Positions 49,910 to 57,213 of a DNA stretch of 64,000 nucleotides are shown here, one piece after another; position 1 is the stretch's first letter, and each line of letters starts with the position of its first letter. The stretch is from Rikenellaceae bacterium. Lineage in GTDB: Bacteria > Bacteroidota > Bacteroidia > Bacteroidales > Rikenellaceae. The stretch lies in NCBI GenBank assembly GCA_015059965.1, contig SUZM01000009.1, positions 1-64,000 on the forward strand. Direction: 5' to 3'. The position numbers were made by a program, and so were the translations under genes. The notes under the pieces were generated by a model, which was not told the DNA's origin, did no database searches, and saw nothing but the letters and a program-made list of their open reading frames with translations.

Positions 49910-52063
49910 ATGAAAAATTATGCAGCCAAAGAGATCAAGAACATCGTTCTGATCGGTGCTCCCGGCACGGGTAAAACCACCCTGGCCGAAGCGATGGCCT
50001 TCGAAGGTAAGGTCATCGACCGCAGAGGTTCCATCGAGAACAACAATACCCTGTCGGACAATACCGATATCGAGCACGAATACAAGCGTTCGATCTACTC
50101 TACGATCCTCTTCACGGAGTTCTTGGATCGCAAACTCAACATCATCGACTGCCCGGGTTCGGACGACTTCTGCGGAAGCCTCTTCTCGGCCTTCAAGGTG
50201 GGTGACGTGGGTGTGATGGTCTTCAATGCCCAGAACGGTTGGGAGGTAGGCGCCGAGATCCAGGCCCGCTACGCCCGCGCCCTGAACAAGCCCATCATCG
50301 CCTTCATCAACCAGCTCGATGCCGACAAGGCCTCGTTCGAGAACACCTTCGAAATGCTGAAGGCCAACTCGCGCGTGAAGCCCGTTATCGTGCAGTACCC
50401 CGTAAATCAGGGTCCCGGCTTCAACGCCTTTATCGACGTGTTGCTGATGAAGATGTACCGCTTCAAGGACGAGAACGGTACGCGCGAAGAGCTGGAGATT
50501 CCCGCCGAGGAGATGGAGCGCGCCATGGAGCTCAACAAGGAGCTGGTGGAGATGGCTGCCGAGCACGACGAGAACCTTATGGAGCTCTACTTCGAGAAGG
50601 GTACGCTGCACCAGGATGAGATCCGCTCGGGTCTGAAGATCGGTGTATCGAACCGCGAGGTGATTCCCGTATTCTGCGGTTCGGCCAAGCGCGATATCGG
50701 TACGAAGCGTCTGATGGAGTTCATCATCAACGTGGCCCCCGGCCCGCTGAAGGCTCCCAAGTTCCTCTCCACCGAGGCCGAGGAGCTCGCCGCCGAAGCA
50801 TCGGAGCCGACCGTTGCTTTCGTCTTCAAGAGCCAGATCGAGCAGCATATCGGTGAGATCAGCTACATCCGCGTGGTTCGCGGTAAGATCACCGAGGGTA
50901 TGGAGCTCATCAACACCCGCACGGGCAACAAGGAGAAGCTCTCGCAGCTCTTCGCCGTGGCCGGCAAGAACCGCATCAAGGTAACCGAGCTCTCGGCCGG
51001 TGATATCGGTTGCACCGTGAAGCTGAAGGGCACGCGCACCAACGACACGCTGGCTGCCGCCTCGAACCCCGTGAGCGTAGAGCCTATCGCCTTCCCCGAG
51101 CCGCGTTACCGTGCAGCCGTAAAGGCCAAGGAGCAGAACGACGAGGAGAAGCTCGGCAAGCTCCTGAACGATGCCAAGTATGAGGATCCCACCATCCTGG
51201 TGGAGTACTCGAAGGAGCTCAAGCAGACCATTATCCAGGGTCAGGGTGAGCACCACCTCAATATCCTGAAGTCGAAGCTCCAGAGCGAAAACAAGATGGA
51301 GATGGAGTTCTTCGCTCCCCGCATCCCCTATCGCGAGACCATTACCAAGGTGGCCCAGGCCGACTACCGCCACAAGAAGCAGTCCGGAGGTTCGGGTCAG
51401 TTCGGTGAGGTACACATGATCATCGAGCCCTACTACGAGGGTATCGGCGAGCCCAAGACCTACAAGGTGGGCAAGGGTGAGATCACCGTGAACATCAAGG
51501 GCAAGGAGGAGTACGATCTGCCGTGGGGTGGTAAGCTCCAGTACTACAACTCGATCGTGGGTGGTGCCATCGATGCACGCTTCATGCCCGCCATCCTGAA
51601 GGGTATCATGGAGAAGATGGACGAGGGTCCGCTGACCGGTTCCTACGCCCGCGACATCCGCGTGATCATCTACGATGGTAAGATGCACCCGGTAGACTCG
51701 AACGAAATCTCCTTCAAGCTGGCTGCCCGCAACGCCTTCAAGGAGGCCTTCCGCAACGCCGGCCCGAAGATCATGGAGCCGATCTACGATGTAGAGGTAC
51801 TTACCCCGAGCGACTACATGGGTTCGGTGATGAGCGACCTGCAGAACCGTCGCGCCATGATCATGGGCATGGAGTCCGACCACGGCTTCGACCGCCTGAA
51901 TGCCCGTGTACCTTTGGCCGAGCTCTATCGCTACTCGACGACCCTCTCGTCGCTGACCTCGGGTGCCGCTACCTACTCGATGAAGTTCGCCTCCTACGAG
52001 CAGGTGCCCTCCGACGTACAGGATAAGCTCCTGAAGGCTTACACCGACACCGACGAAGAGTAA
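49910..52063 (+). CDS. fusA2: elongation factor G paralogue (EF-G2-like) with altered GTPase site
   Basis: 717 residues from MKNYAAKEIKN with all EF-G domains. The P-loop is GAPGTGKTT (16-24) instead of the usual AHxDxGKTT. The switch II motif reads DCPGSDDF (80-87) where canonical EF-G has DTPGHVDF, so the catalytic histidine is Ser84. Domain IV keeps the GGSGQFGEV stretch. Bacteroides thetaiotaomicron has an EF-G2 reported to translocate without GTPase activity and to matter in the gut under carbon limitation; this looks like the same class. The true fusA is not in the window. Confidence 0.93.
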   Translation: MKNYAAKEIKNIVLIGAPGTGKTTLAEAMAFEGKVIDRRGSIENNNTLSDNTDIEHEYKRSIYSTILFTEFLDRKLNIIDCPGSDDFCGSLFSAFKVGDVGVMVFNAQNGWEVGAEIQARYARALNKPIIAFINQLDADKASFENTFEMLKANSRVKPVIVQYPVNQGPGFNAFIDVLLMKMYRFKDENGTREELEIPAEEMERAMELNKELVEMAAEHDENLMELYFEKGTLHQDEIRSGLKIGVSNREVIPVFCGSAKRDIGTKRLMEFIINVAPGPLKAPKFLSTEAEELAAEASEPTVAFVFKSQIEQHIGEISYIRVVRGKITEGMELINTRTGNKEKLSQLFAVAGKNRIKVTELSAGDIGCTVKLKGTRTNDTLAAASNPVSVEPIAFPEPRYRAAVKAKEQNDEEKLGKLLNDAKYEDPTILVEYSKELKQTIIQGQGEHHLNILKSKLQSENKMEMEFFAPRIPYRETITKVAQADYRHKKQSGGSGQFGEVHMIIEPYYEGIGEPKTYKVGKGEITVNIKGKEEYDLPWGGKLQYYNSIVGGAIDARFMPAILKGIMEKMDEGPLTGSYARDIRVIIYDGKMHPVDSNEISFKLAARNAFKEAFRNAGPKIMEPIYDVEVLTPSDYMGSVMSDLQNRRAMIMGMESDHGFDRLNARVPLAELYRYSTTLSSLTSGAATYSMKFASYEQVPSDVQDKLLKAYTDTDEE

Positions 52064-52105
52064 TTCCCGCCTACAGGACGGCGCATTGTTGCCGCCTCCG
52101 AATAG

Positions 52106-52148
52106 CCCAAAGGGCGTGTCCAGAATTTTCTTGGACACGCCCTTTGGG
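52106..52148. terminator. bidirectional hairpin between the EF-G2 and kinase genes
   Basis: CCCAAAGGGCGTGTCCA (52106-52122) pairs perfectly with TGGACACGCCCTTTGGG (52132-52148); 17-bp stem, 9-nt loop, little T run. It separates convergent genes. Confidence 0.75.
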
Positions 52149-52156
52149 TTAGTTGC

Positions 52157-52924
52157 TCAGTGCCGCAGATGTTTATCGTCTCTTCCGGTTTTCATTTTTA
52201 TCCGCTCCTTTCGACGTACCCAACGGGTAAAGGAGAGGAGCAGGATGGAGCCTTGGAGCAGGGTTTGATTAGGATCACGTCCCGTGAGGCGGGCGTAGCG
52301 CTCAATGAAATAGAGGTAAGGGGGAGCGTTGTGGGTCAGACGTCTGAGGTTGATCATACACGCCCGGTCTGAGGTTTTTTTCACAAAGCGCATGCGATTG
52401 GTGTCAATCAATTCAAAGCGGTAACCCGAGGCGGCAAGTCGGTAGCGCACGTTGTCGGCATTCAGATCCTCATGCAAGACCCCCTTTGCATGGAGTTCGG
52501 CGGCAAAGGGAACAAAGCTGTCGATGATCCTGCGAGCCTCGGGATCGGGGAAGGCGCCAACAGCCTCGGCAAAGGAGATCCCATCGCTGTAGAGCGATAC
52601 GAAGTAGCTCTCGGTGAGAAGTCCTCGTTTCGAGCACTCCATAAAGGCCACCTCGTGCGGAGTTTCAATCCCCAGACCGCGTAACCTCTCGGCATGCATA
52701 AAGGCTCGTTTTGCCTTTCCGGCACGCAGATGAAGATAGACCCAACGGTTCAGCAGGTGGGGGCGTCCATAACTTTTCACAACCAGCTTCAGCCCCTTGA
52801 CCTCGAAAAGCTTGATGGTATTGCGCCCCGTGTGCAACAGTCTGCCTCCATACTTAAAATGGTGCGGCAAATCACGCAAAAAGGGCTCCAAAAAGCGGTA
52901 CTCGGGATGGATAACAAGTTTCAT
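52157..52924 (-). CDS. LPS core kinase-like protein (Kdo/WaaP family)
   Basis: 255 residues with a protein-kinase-like fold. The ATP-lysine strand is LKLVVKSYG near 49. The catalytic loop HEDLNADNVRY near 151 has the Asp and Asn of HxDxxxxN, and the metal-binding FELIDTNRMRF near 170 replaces DFG. This pattern is that of Kdo kinase, WaaP and InaA, which phosphorylate LPS inner-core sugars at the inner membrane. No LPS genes are adjacent. A minus-strand TACCTTTG is at 52952-52945. Confidence 0.85.
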   Translation of the reverse strand: MKLVIHPEYRFLEPFLRDLPHHFKYGGRLLHTGRNTIKLFEVKGLKLVVKSYGRPHLLNRWVYLHLRAGKAKRAFMHAERLRGLGIETPHEVAFMECSKRGLLTESYFVSLYSDGISFAEAVGAFPDPEARRIIDSFVPFAAELHAKGVLHEDLNADNVRYRLAASGYRFELIDTNRMRFVKKTSDRACMINLRRLTHNAPPYLYFIERYARLTGRDPNQTLLQGSILLLSFTRWVRRKERIKMKTGRDDKHLRH

Positions 52925-53201
52925 GATTCATATATTTTCTGCAACAAAGGTAAGGTACACACGCTGAAATCTGCTCTCCGTTTCCGCCACTCTGCTCTGC
53001 TAATTTCTCCGCATACGACTTTCCGAACACTTGCCCCGTCTTTGCGGGGAGCCCACGACAATTTGCCGCAAAATTCCACGATTTTAAGCGTGTCATTGCG
53101 TAAATTTTTTCGCTGTAAGATTTTTTCTTGGATCACCCTTGTAACTCACTGAAAATCAGACCCCATTTTTGCCGCTCTGTAAGATTTTTTCGGGCCGAAA
53201 A
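52925..53201. other. intergenic region
   Basis: 277 bp between divergent genes. Apart from the kinase -7 box it holds two copies of CTGTAAGATTTTTTC (about 53113 and 53177). No gene supported. Confidence 0.4.
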
Positions 53202-53233
53202 TTTGGGGATGGTTTTCGATTTGTGTAAATTTG
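53202..53233 (+). promoter_or_regulatory. promoter of the 172-residue lipoprotein gene
   Basis: TTTG (53202-53205), a 20-bp spacer and TAAATTTG (53226-53233), with a leader of about 90 nt. Confidence 0.7.
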
Positions 53234-53328
53234 CAATAGAAAAAGGCAAAAATGCCTTGAGCACCAAACCCGGAACACCATCACTGCTAAGGTGTAAAAA
53301 TATTACCAACTTAATAAATTAATGTACT

Positions 53329-53847
53329 ATGAAACGCTTACTACTTTTTTGCTCGCTGTTCCTGTTGGGAGTGGCGTGCAACAATGAGGAGAACGACAAT
53401 TTAGAGTTGAATGTAATTGATCCCGGAACTGAAATTGCCGGGCTGATTACAAATTTAGGAGGCTACGATGTGAGTTCAGTAGCGACGCTGCTTTCTCAAA
53501 CAGAGGGATGGGTAGAAGAGCATTCATTCGAATATGATGAAGAGTGGAACAATATACTTGGGGACTATAAGCAAGCAGATGGACACGCGACCCAAAGATA
53601 CAAGTTTCATGCTGATGGGAAATTGGAAGATTTTACAAAACCGACCTATCCTCCTTTCGATTTCGAACTGCCCAATAATCGCACCTGGACATTCGACCCC
53701 GAGACCCGCACCCTAACCATTGACGGAGCGTTGAGTTACCACTTGATTGCCTTGGGCGAAGATACCTTTATTTGGGACAGCGTTCGCACGGGCACCGGTT
53801 ACCCACGCTATTTCCGCGAGGTGTTCAAGGTGAAATCTGTCGAATAA
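53329..53847 (+). CDS. small lipoprotein of unknown function
   Basis: 172 residues. Signal peptide with lipobox LGVAC (Cys about 17) then NNEENDN, an acidic stretch consistent with surface export in Bacteroidota. The mature part is acidic and beta-rich (WVEEHSFEYDEEWNNILGDY, RTWTFDPETRTLTIDG), similar in style to the lipocalin-like lipoprotein at 13377 but without clear identity. A single-gene unit with its own promoter and terminator. Confidence 0.75.
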   Translation: MKRLLLFCSLFLLGVACNNEENDNLELNVIDPGTEIAGLITNLGGYDVSSVATLLSQTEGWVEEHSFEYDEEWNNILGDYKQADGHATQRYKFHADGKLEDFTKPTYPPFDFELPNNRTWTFDPETRTLTIDGALSYHLIALGEDTFIWDSVRTGTGYPRYFREVFKVKSVE

Positions 53848-53912
53848 CTCCGGGCAGATCGCTTTACCGACCCAAAGTCGGCAAGTGTGTGAAAATTAGT
53901 GAATATGCCGCT

Positions 53913-53951
53913 CCGGCCGGACTCTTCGGGGTCCGGCCGGTTGTTTTTTTT
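53913..53951 (+). terminator. intrinsic terminator followed by a T8-G9 homopolymer junction
   Basis: CCGGCCGGAC (53913-53922) pairs with GTCCGGCCGG (53931-53940); then TTG and eight T, directly followed by nine G (53952-53960). Confidence 0.85.
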
Positions 53952-53964
53952 GGGGGGGGGAATG

Positions 53965-54150
53965 GTAGGGGCAGTAGAGGTAATAAGGGAAATAGGGGCG
54001 ATATTACGAAGAAAAGACCTAAGATTTTACCGCTGGATATTACCACCGTCACCACAAATACCGCGAATGCCCTTAATGCCCCTTTAATTGTGAATTGTGC
54101 ATTTTGAATAGAAATAATTGCTCGTTGTGCATTGCTCATTGCTCATTATT
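53965..54150 (+). repeat. dispersed promoter-upstream repeat, copy B
   Basis: Inverted relative of 44354-44530. The best-matched part is about 54069-54150, ending in ATTGCTCATTGCTCATT that supplies the -33 TTG of rnhB. The leading part is only loosely similar. Confidence 0.65.
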
Positions 54151-54161
54151 TTGTATCTTTG
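54132..54161 (+). promoter_or_regulatory. rnhB promoter
   Basis: TTG (54132-54134), a 19-bp spacer and TATCTTTG (54154-54161). Only 4 bp separate the box from the ATG, so the transcript would begin at or after the start codon. Confidence 0.7.
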
Positions 54162-54165
54162 TTAC

Positions 54166-54762
54166 ATGTTGGATCTTGTTTATCAAACCGAACTTCGCGA
54201 GGCGGGGTGTGACGAGGCCGGGCGCGGGTGTTTGGCCGGAGCGGTCTTTGCCGCGGCAGTCATCCTGCCCCCCGATTTCCACCATCCGCTGCTCAATGAT
54301 TCGAAGCAGCTCACCGAGCGGCAGCGCGACCTTCTGCGCCCGATTATCGAGCGCGAAGCCATCGCCTGGGCTGTGGAGGCTGTATCGCCCGCCCGCATCG
54401 ATGAAATCAACATCTTGAAGGCCTCGATTGAGGGGATGAATCTTGCGGCCAACCGCCTCGATCCGCGCCCCGAATTTTTAGCCATCGACGGCAACCGTTT
54501 CACCTCTCTCTTCGGACTCCCCTTTCACTGCATCGTCAAGGGGGATGGAAAATATGCCGACATCGCCGCCGCCTCGGTGCTGGCAAAGACCCATCGTGAC
54601 GAATACATGAAGCGCCTGCACGAAGAGTTTCCCTGCTACAACTGGAAGAAAAATAAGGGATACCCCACCCGCGATCATCGGCAGGCCATACGCGACCACG
54701 GCCTTTCGCCCTATCACCGCCTGACATTCAACCACTCGCCGGAGCAGCTGGAACTCTTTTAA
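54166..54762 (+). CDS. rnhB: ribonuclease HII
   Basis: Removes RNA primers and single ribonucleotides from DNA. 198 residues from the ATG at 54166 ([14 protein letters not shown]). It has the catalytic Asp-Glu in [31 protein letters not shown], the [21 protein letters not shown] segment, and the C-terminal [10 protein letters not shown]. An upstream in-frame TTG at 54118 lies inside the repeat and promoter and is rejected. The promoter position suggests a leaderless mRNA. Confidence 0.95.
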   Translation: MLDLVYQTELREAGCDEAGRGCLAGAVFAAAVILPPDFHHPLLNDSKQLTERQRDLLRPIIEREAIAWAVEAVSPARIDEINILKASIEGMNLAANRLDPRPEFLAIDGNRFTSLFGLPFHCIVKGDGKYADIAAASVLAKTHRDEYMKRLHEEFPCYNWKKNKGYPTRDHRQAIRDHGLSPYHRLTFNHSPEQLELF

Positions 54763-54903
54763 CCGCCCACCTCCGAGGATCAGAAAGAGGAAGAAACAAC
54801 TCGTCAAGAATTTAAAATATTTAAAAATATAGGCCGATTTTATTAATTTTGAGGCAAAGTGATTCAAAAAATAGAGGATTTTGTGAAAAAAACATCTAAT
54901 TTG

Positions 54904-55034
54904 TTTGCATAATCATAAAATATAACTACCTTTGTCGCGCAAAACGTGGGATTCTCCCACATCTCATTAACCTAACTAACCTAACCAAGGAGGGGATGAA
55001 TGTTGTGAAACATACGTCCCCTCATTCTTTTTTT
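54904..55034 (+). ncRNA. candidate small RNA with its own promoter and terminator
   Basis: Promoter TTTG (54904-54907), a 19-bp spacer, TACCTTTG (54927-54934); expected start near 54941. A first hairpin GTGGGA-TTC-TCCCAC is at 54946-54960. An unstructured AACCTAACTAACCTAACC stretch follows. A 15-bp terminator hairpin is at 54990-55023 (GAGGGGATGAATGTT, GTGA tetraloop, AACATACGTCCCCTC, one A-A mismatch), then ATTC and seven T. Total about 95 nt. No ORF longer than a few codons fits. It could instead be a terminated leader of the next gene, but that gene has its own -7 box at 55157. Confidence 0.6.
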
Positions 55035-55156
55035 CTTTTCGAAGCGGATGAGGTTTGGATTTCGCATCCGAAACAGAGAACGAGCATAAGCACCGCGTGA
55101 AGATTGTACCCTCTTTTAAGTGCGCGAAGGGCCCGACAAAATCAAAAAATTATCAC

Positions 55157-55164
55157 TATCTTTG
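55157..55164 (+). promoter_or_regulatory. -7 box four bases from the start codon of the membrane protein gene
   Basis: TATCTTTG followed by TCGC and ATG, the same spacing as at rnhB. No TTG at -33. Confidence 0.55.
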
Positions 55165-55168
55165 TCGC

Positions 55169-56143
55169 ATGAATCTGACTCGACAACCCCTGCTTATCGC
55201 CTTTCCGACACTCGTTGCGGTGTTGGTCCTTCTGCTGTTGCGCAAGCAGCAGATGAGTTTCGCCCCCGAGACGGCAGCCATCGCGCCGGGGCTTGTCGAA
55301 GGGTGGGTGCTTCAATTTCAACACGCCTACACGAAGAGCGCCTGGGGAGTCTGGCTTCTCCTGCAGATCGTAGCCGCGCTGACACTCGGCCGCATGGGAC
55401 TGCGCCACAACCTCTATGCGGGCAACACCCTCCTGGCGGTCCCCCTATATGCCATCACCGCCTGCGGAATCTTCCTCTCCGACAACTTTCTGACCGGAGC
55501 ACTGCTCGCCCTCCTGCTCACACGGGCCATGCGCAACCTCTGTGTGTCGTACCGAAACGGCTACACCTTCTCCTCCCTCTTTCGCGGATCCCTCTACCTG
55601 GGTCTGCTCCCGGCACTCTATCCGCCGGCCTTGCCGCTGGTGCTTCTCGCCCCGCTGGCCATCATCCTCTTCAAGCGTACCCTGCGAGAGACAATCGTCA
55701 CCCTCACGGGATTGCTGCTCCCGCTCGGAGCCCTCTGCTACCTGCACTGGGCCTTCACGGGGATCGGAGGGGCCCCTCTGCAACAGATCGCCTCGATATT
55801 CGCCTCCCCGGAGCGATTCCACCTCTTCCAAGAGGCCTCCCCCGTGCTGATTGCCCTGCTTGTGGTGATCCTTGCGGCAACACTCTGTGCCCTCTTCTAC
55901 TACCTGAACGACATCTACGCCGCCACCTCCAAGGCCCGAGCCATCCTTACGGCCCACGTCTGGCTCTTTCTGATCTCGGCCTCCACGCTGATGATGCCCT
56001 CCGCCACAGCCAACTCCCTGATCCTTGTGGCCGTCCCCATTTCGATGCTGCTGCCCTTTCTCTTCGCTCGCCTCAAACAGCCGATGGCCAATGCCCTCTA
56101 TCTTGTAATTATAGGGCTATTTCTCGCACATCTATTTATCTAA
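55169..56143 (+). CDS. polytopic membrane protein of unknown function (DUF6427-like)
   Basis: 324 residues from MNLTRQPLLIAFPT, about nine or ten predicted membrane helices, few conserved polar residues. The layout (paired helices, LFRGSLYLGLLPALYPPALPLVLLAPLAIILFKRTLRE) resembles the DUF6427 group of Bacteroidota, which is uncharacterised. An earlier ATG at 55055 would add 38 hydrophilic residues spanning the -7 box and is rejected. An overlapping frame is also open here but is a shadow. Confidence 0.75.
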   Translation: MNLTRQPLLIAFPTLVAVLVLLLLRKQQMSFAPETAAIAPGLVEGWVLQFQHAYTKSAWGVWLLLQIVAALTLGRMGLRHNLYAGNTLLAVPLYAITACGIFLSDNFLTGALLALLLTRAMRNLCVSYRNGYTFSSLFRGSLYLGLLPALYPPALPLVLLAPLAIILFKRTLRETIVTLTGLLLPLGALCYLHWAFTGIGGAPLQQIASIFASPERFHLFQEASPVLIALLVVILAATLCALFYYLNDIYAATSKARAILTAHVWLFLISASTLMMPSATANSLILVAVPISMLLPFLFARLKQPMANALYLVIIGLFLAHLFI

Positions 56144-56234
56144 TTTTCATTTCTTACAATAACAGAATCAGGCTTATTTCTTGTTTTAAAAATTATTTTT
56201 CACCATTTGCAATATAATATTGCTCTTTTATCCT

Positions 56235-56242
56235 TACATTTG
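56235..56242 (+). promoter_or_regulatory. -7 box of the AraC-type regulator gene
   Basis: TACATTTG, 31 bp before the ATG at 56273; a TTTG lies 25 bp upstream, longer than ideal. Confidence 0.5.
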
Positions 56243-56272
56243 TACTATCACTCACTTAATAACACAATAATT

Positions 56273-57142
56273 ATGGTACAGATGAATCAACAGGGGGAGC
56301 ACTTGACACAACCAACGGTAGTGAAATATGTCGAGCAGAGATCCAGCGGCGTGAGGTCACAATACTACACGCGTAACGCGGTGGGCTATGTGGTCCAAGG
56401 GACAAAGTATATCCACAGCGGCGACCAGCGCCAATGCCTCCACAAAGGCGATATCTTCTTTCTGGGTATCGGCCTGCACTACACCGAAGAGTTGCCCGAG
56501 GGCGACCGTCCCTACGAACAGATTGTATTCTACTACAACCCCGACGAACTCCAAAGAATCCTCCTGCATCTGAACATCACCTACCGCCTCAACATCTCGA
56601 ACAACCACCACTGTCCGACCTGCCGCACCTCCTCGGAGGTGACCATGCCCGCCTGGAGTGCCATTCGGGGCATCTTCCTCGGAGCTGCGCAGTACCTGCA
56701 GGGCGAACAGGCCCCCGATCGCACGGCCGAAAATTTCAAGATGACCGAGCTGATCTACCACATCGTATCGCACGAAGACTGCTGCCTGAAGAGCAAGATC
56801 CTCGGCAGCATCGACACCAACCAGGAGAACTTCGAGCAGATTGTCTATGGCCACATCTTCAGCGAGTGCTCGATCGAAGAGCTGGCCCGCAAGACCCATC
56901 GCTCGCTCACCTCCTTCAAAAAGGAGTTTCGGCGCATCTATGCCATGCCTCCTCACAAGTGGTTCATCCGCCAGCGACTGGTCCACTCGCGCCTGCTGCT
57001 GATCTCGACCTCGAAATCGGTCTCGGAGATCGGCCTGCAGTGCTCCTTTCCGAACACCTCGCACTTCATTAAACTCTTCAAGAAGGCCTACGGCCACACG
57101 CCTTCGAGCTACCGCACGGTACACCGTGCCGAGGTAGCCTAA
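56273..57142 (+). CDS. AraC-family transcriptional regulator
   Basis: 289 residues. The N-terminal cupin-like sensor domain (about 15-110, with GYVVQGTKYIHSGDQRQCLHKGDIFFLGIG) includes a Cys pair region HHCPTCRTSSE near 117. The C-terminal AraC domain (about 185-285) has two helix-turn-helix units: SIEELARKTHRSLTSFKKEF and SVSEIGLQCSFPNTSHFIKLF, ending in the YGHTPSSYR signature. Ligand unknown. It converges with the sulfatase gene. Confidence 0.9.
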   Translation: MVQMNQQGEHLTQPTVVKYVEQRSSGVRSQYYTRNAVGYVVQGTKYIHSGDQRQCLHKGDIFFLGIGLHYTEELPEGDRPYEQIVFYYNPDELQRILLHLNITYRLNISNNHHCPTCRTSSEVTMPAWSAIRGIFLGAAQYLQGEQAPDRTAENFKMTELIYHIVSHEDCCLKSKILGSIDTNQENFEQIVYGHIFSECSIEELARKTHRSLTSFKKEFRRIYAMPPHKWFIRQRLVHSRLLLISTSKSVSEIGLQCSFPNTSHFIKLFKKAYGHTPSSYRTVHRAEVA

Positions 57143-57159
57143 GGCCGATATGTGCAAAA

Positions 57160-57196
57160 ATCGGGGGCCCCTGTCTGTACGACAAGGGCCCCCGAT
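57160..57196. terminator. bidirectional terminator
   Basis: TCGGGGGCCC and GGGCCCCCGA arms (57161-57170 with 57186-57195), extended inward by TGTC/GACA. The minus side ends in TTTTT, serving the sulfatase gene; the plus side serves the AraC gene. Confidence 0.85.
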
Positions 57197-57213
57197 AAGG
57201 TTATGCCTCTCGG

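Noticed and set aside
53941..53960. T8-G9 tract as a phase-variation switch
   Set aside because: It follows a terminator and is not within a coding region or between promoter boxes; possibly also a sequencing-sensitive homopolymer.
55120..56217. Second long frame overlapping the polytopic membrane protein
   Set aside because: It is Arg/Pro/Ser-rich as expected for a shifted frame; the other frame has clear membrane helices and a properly placed start.
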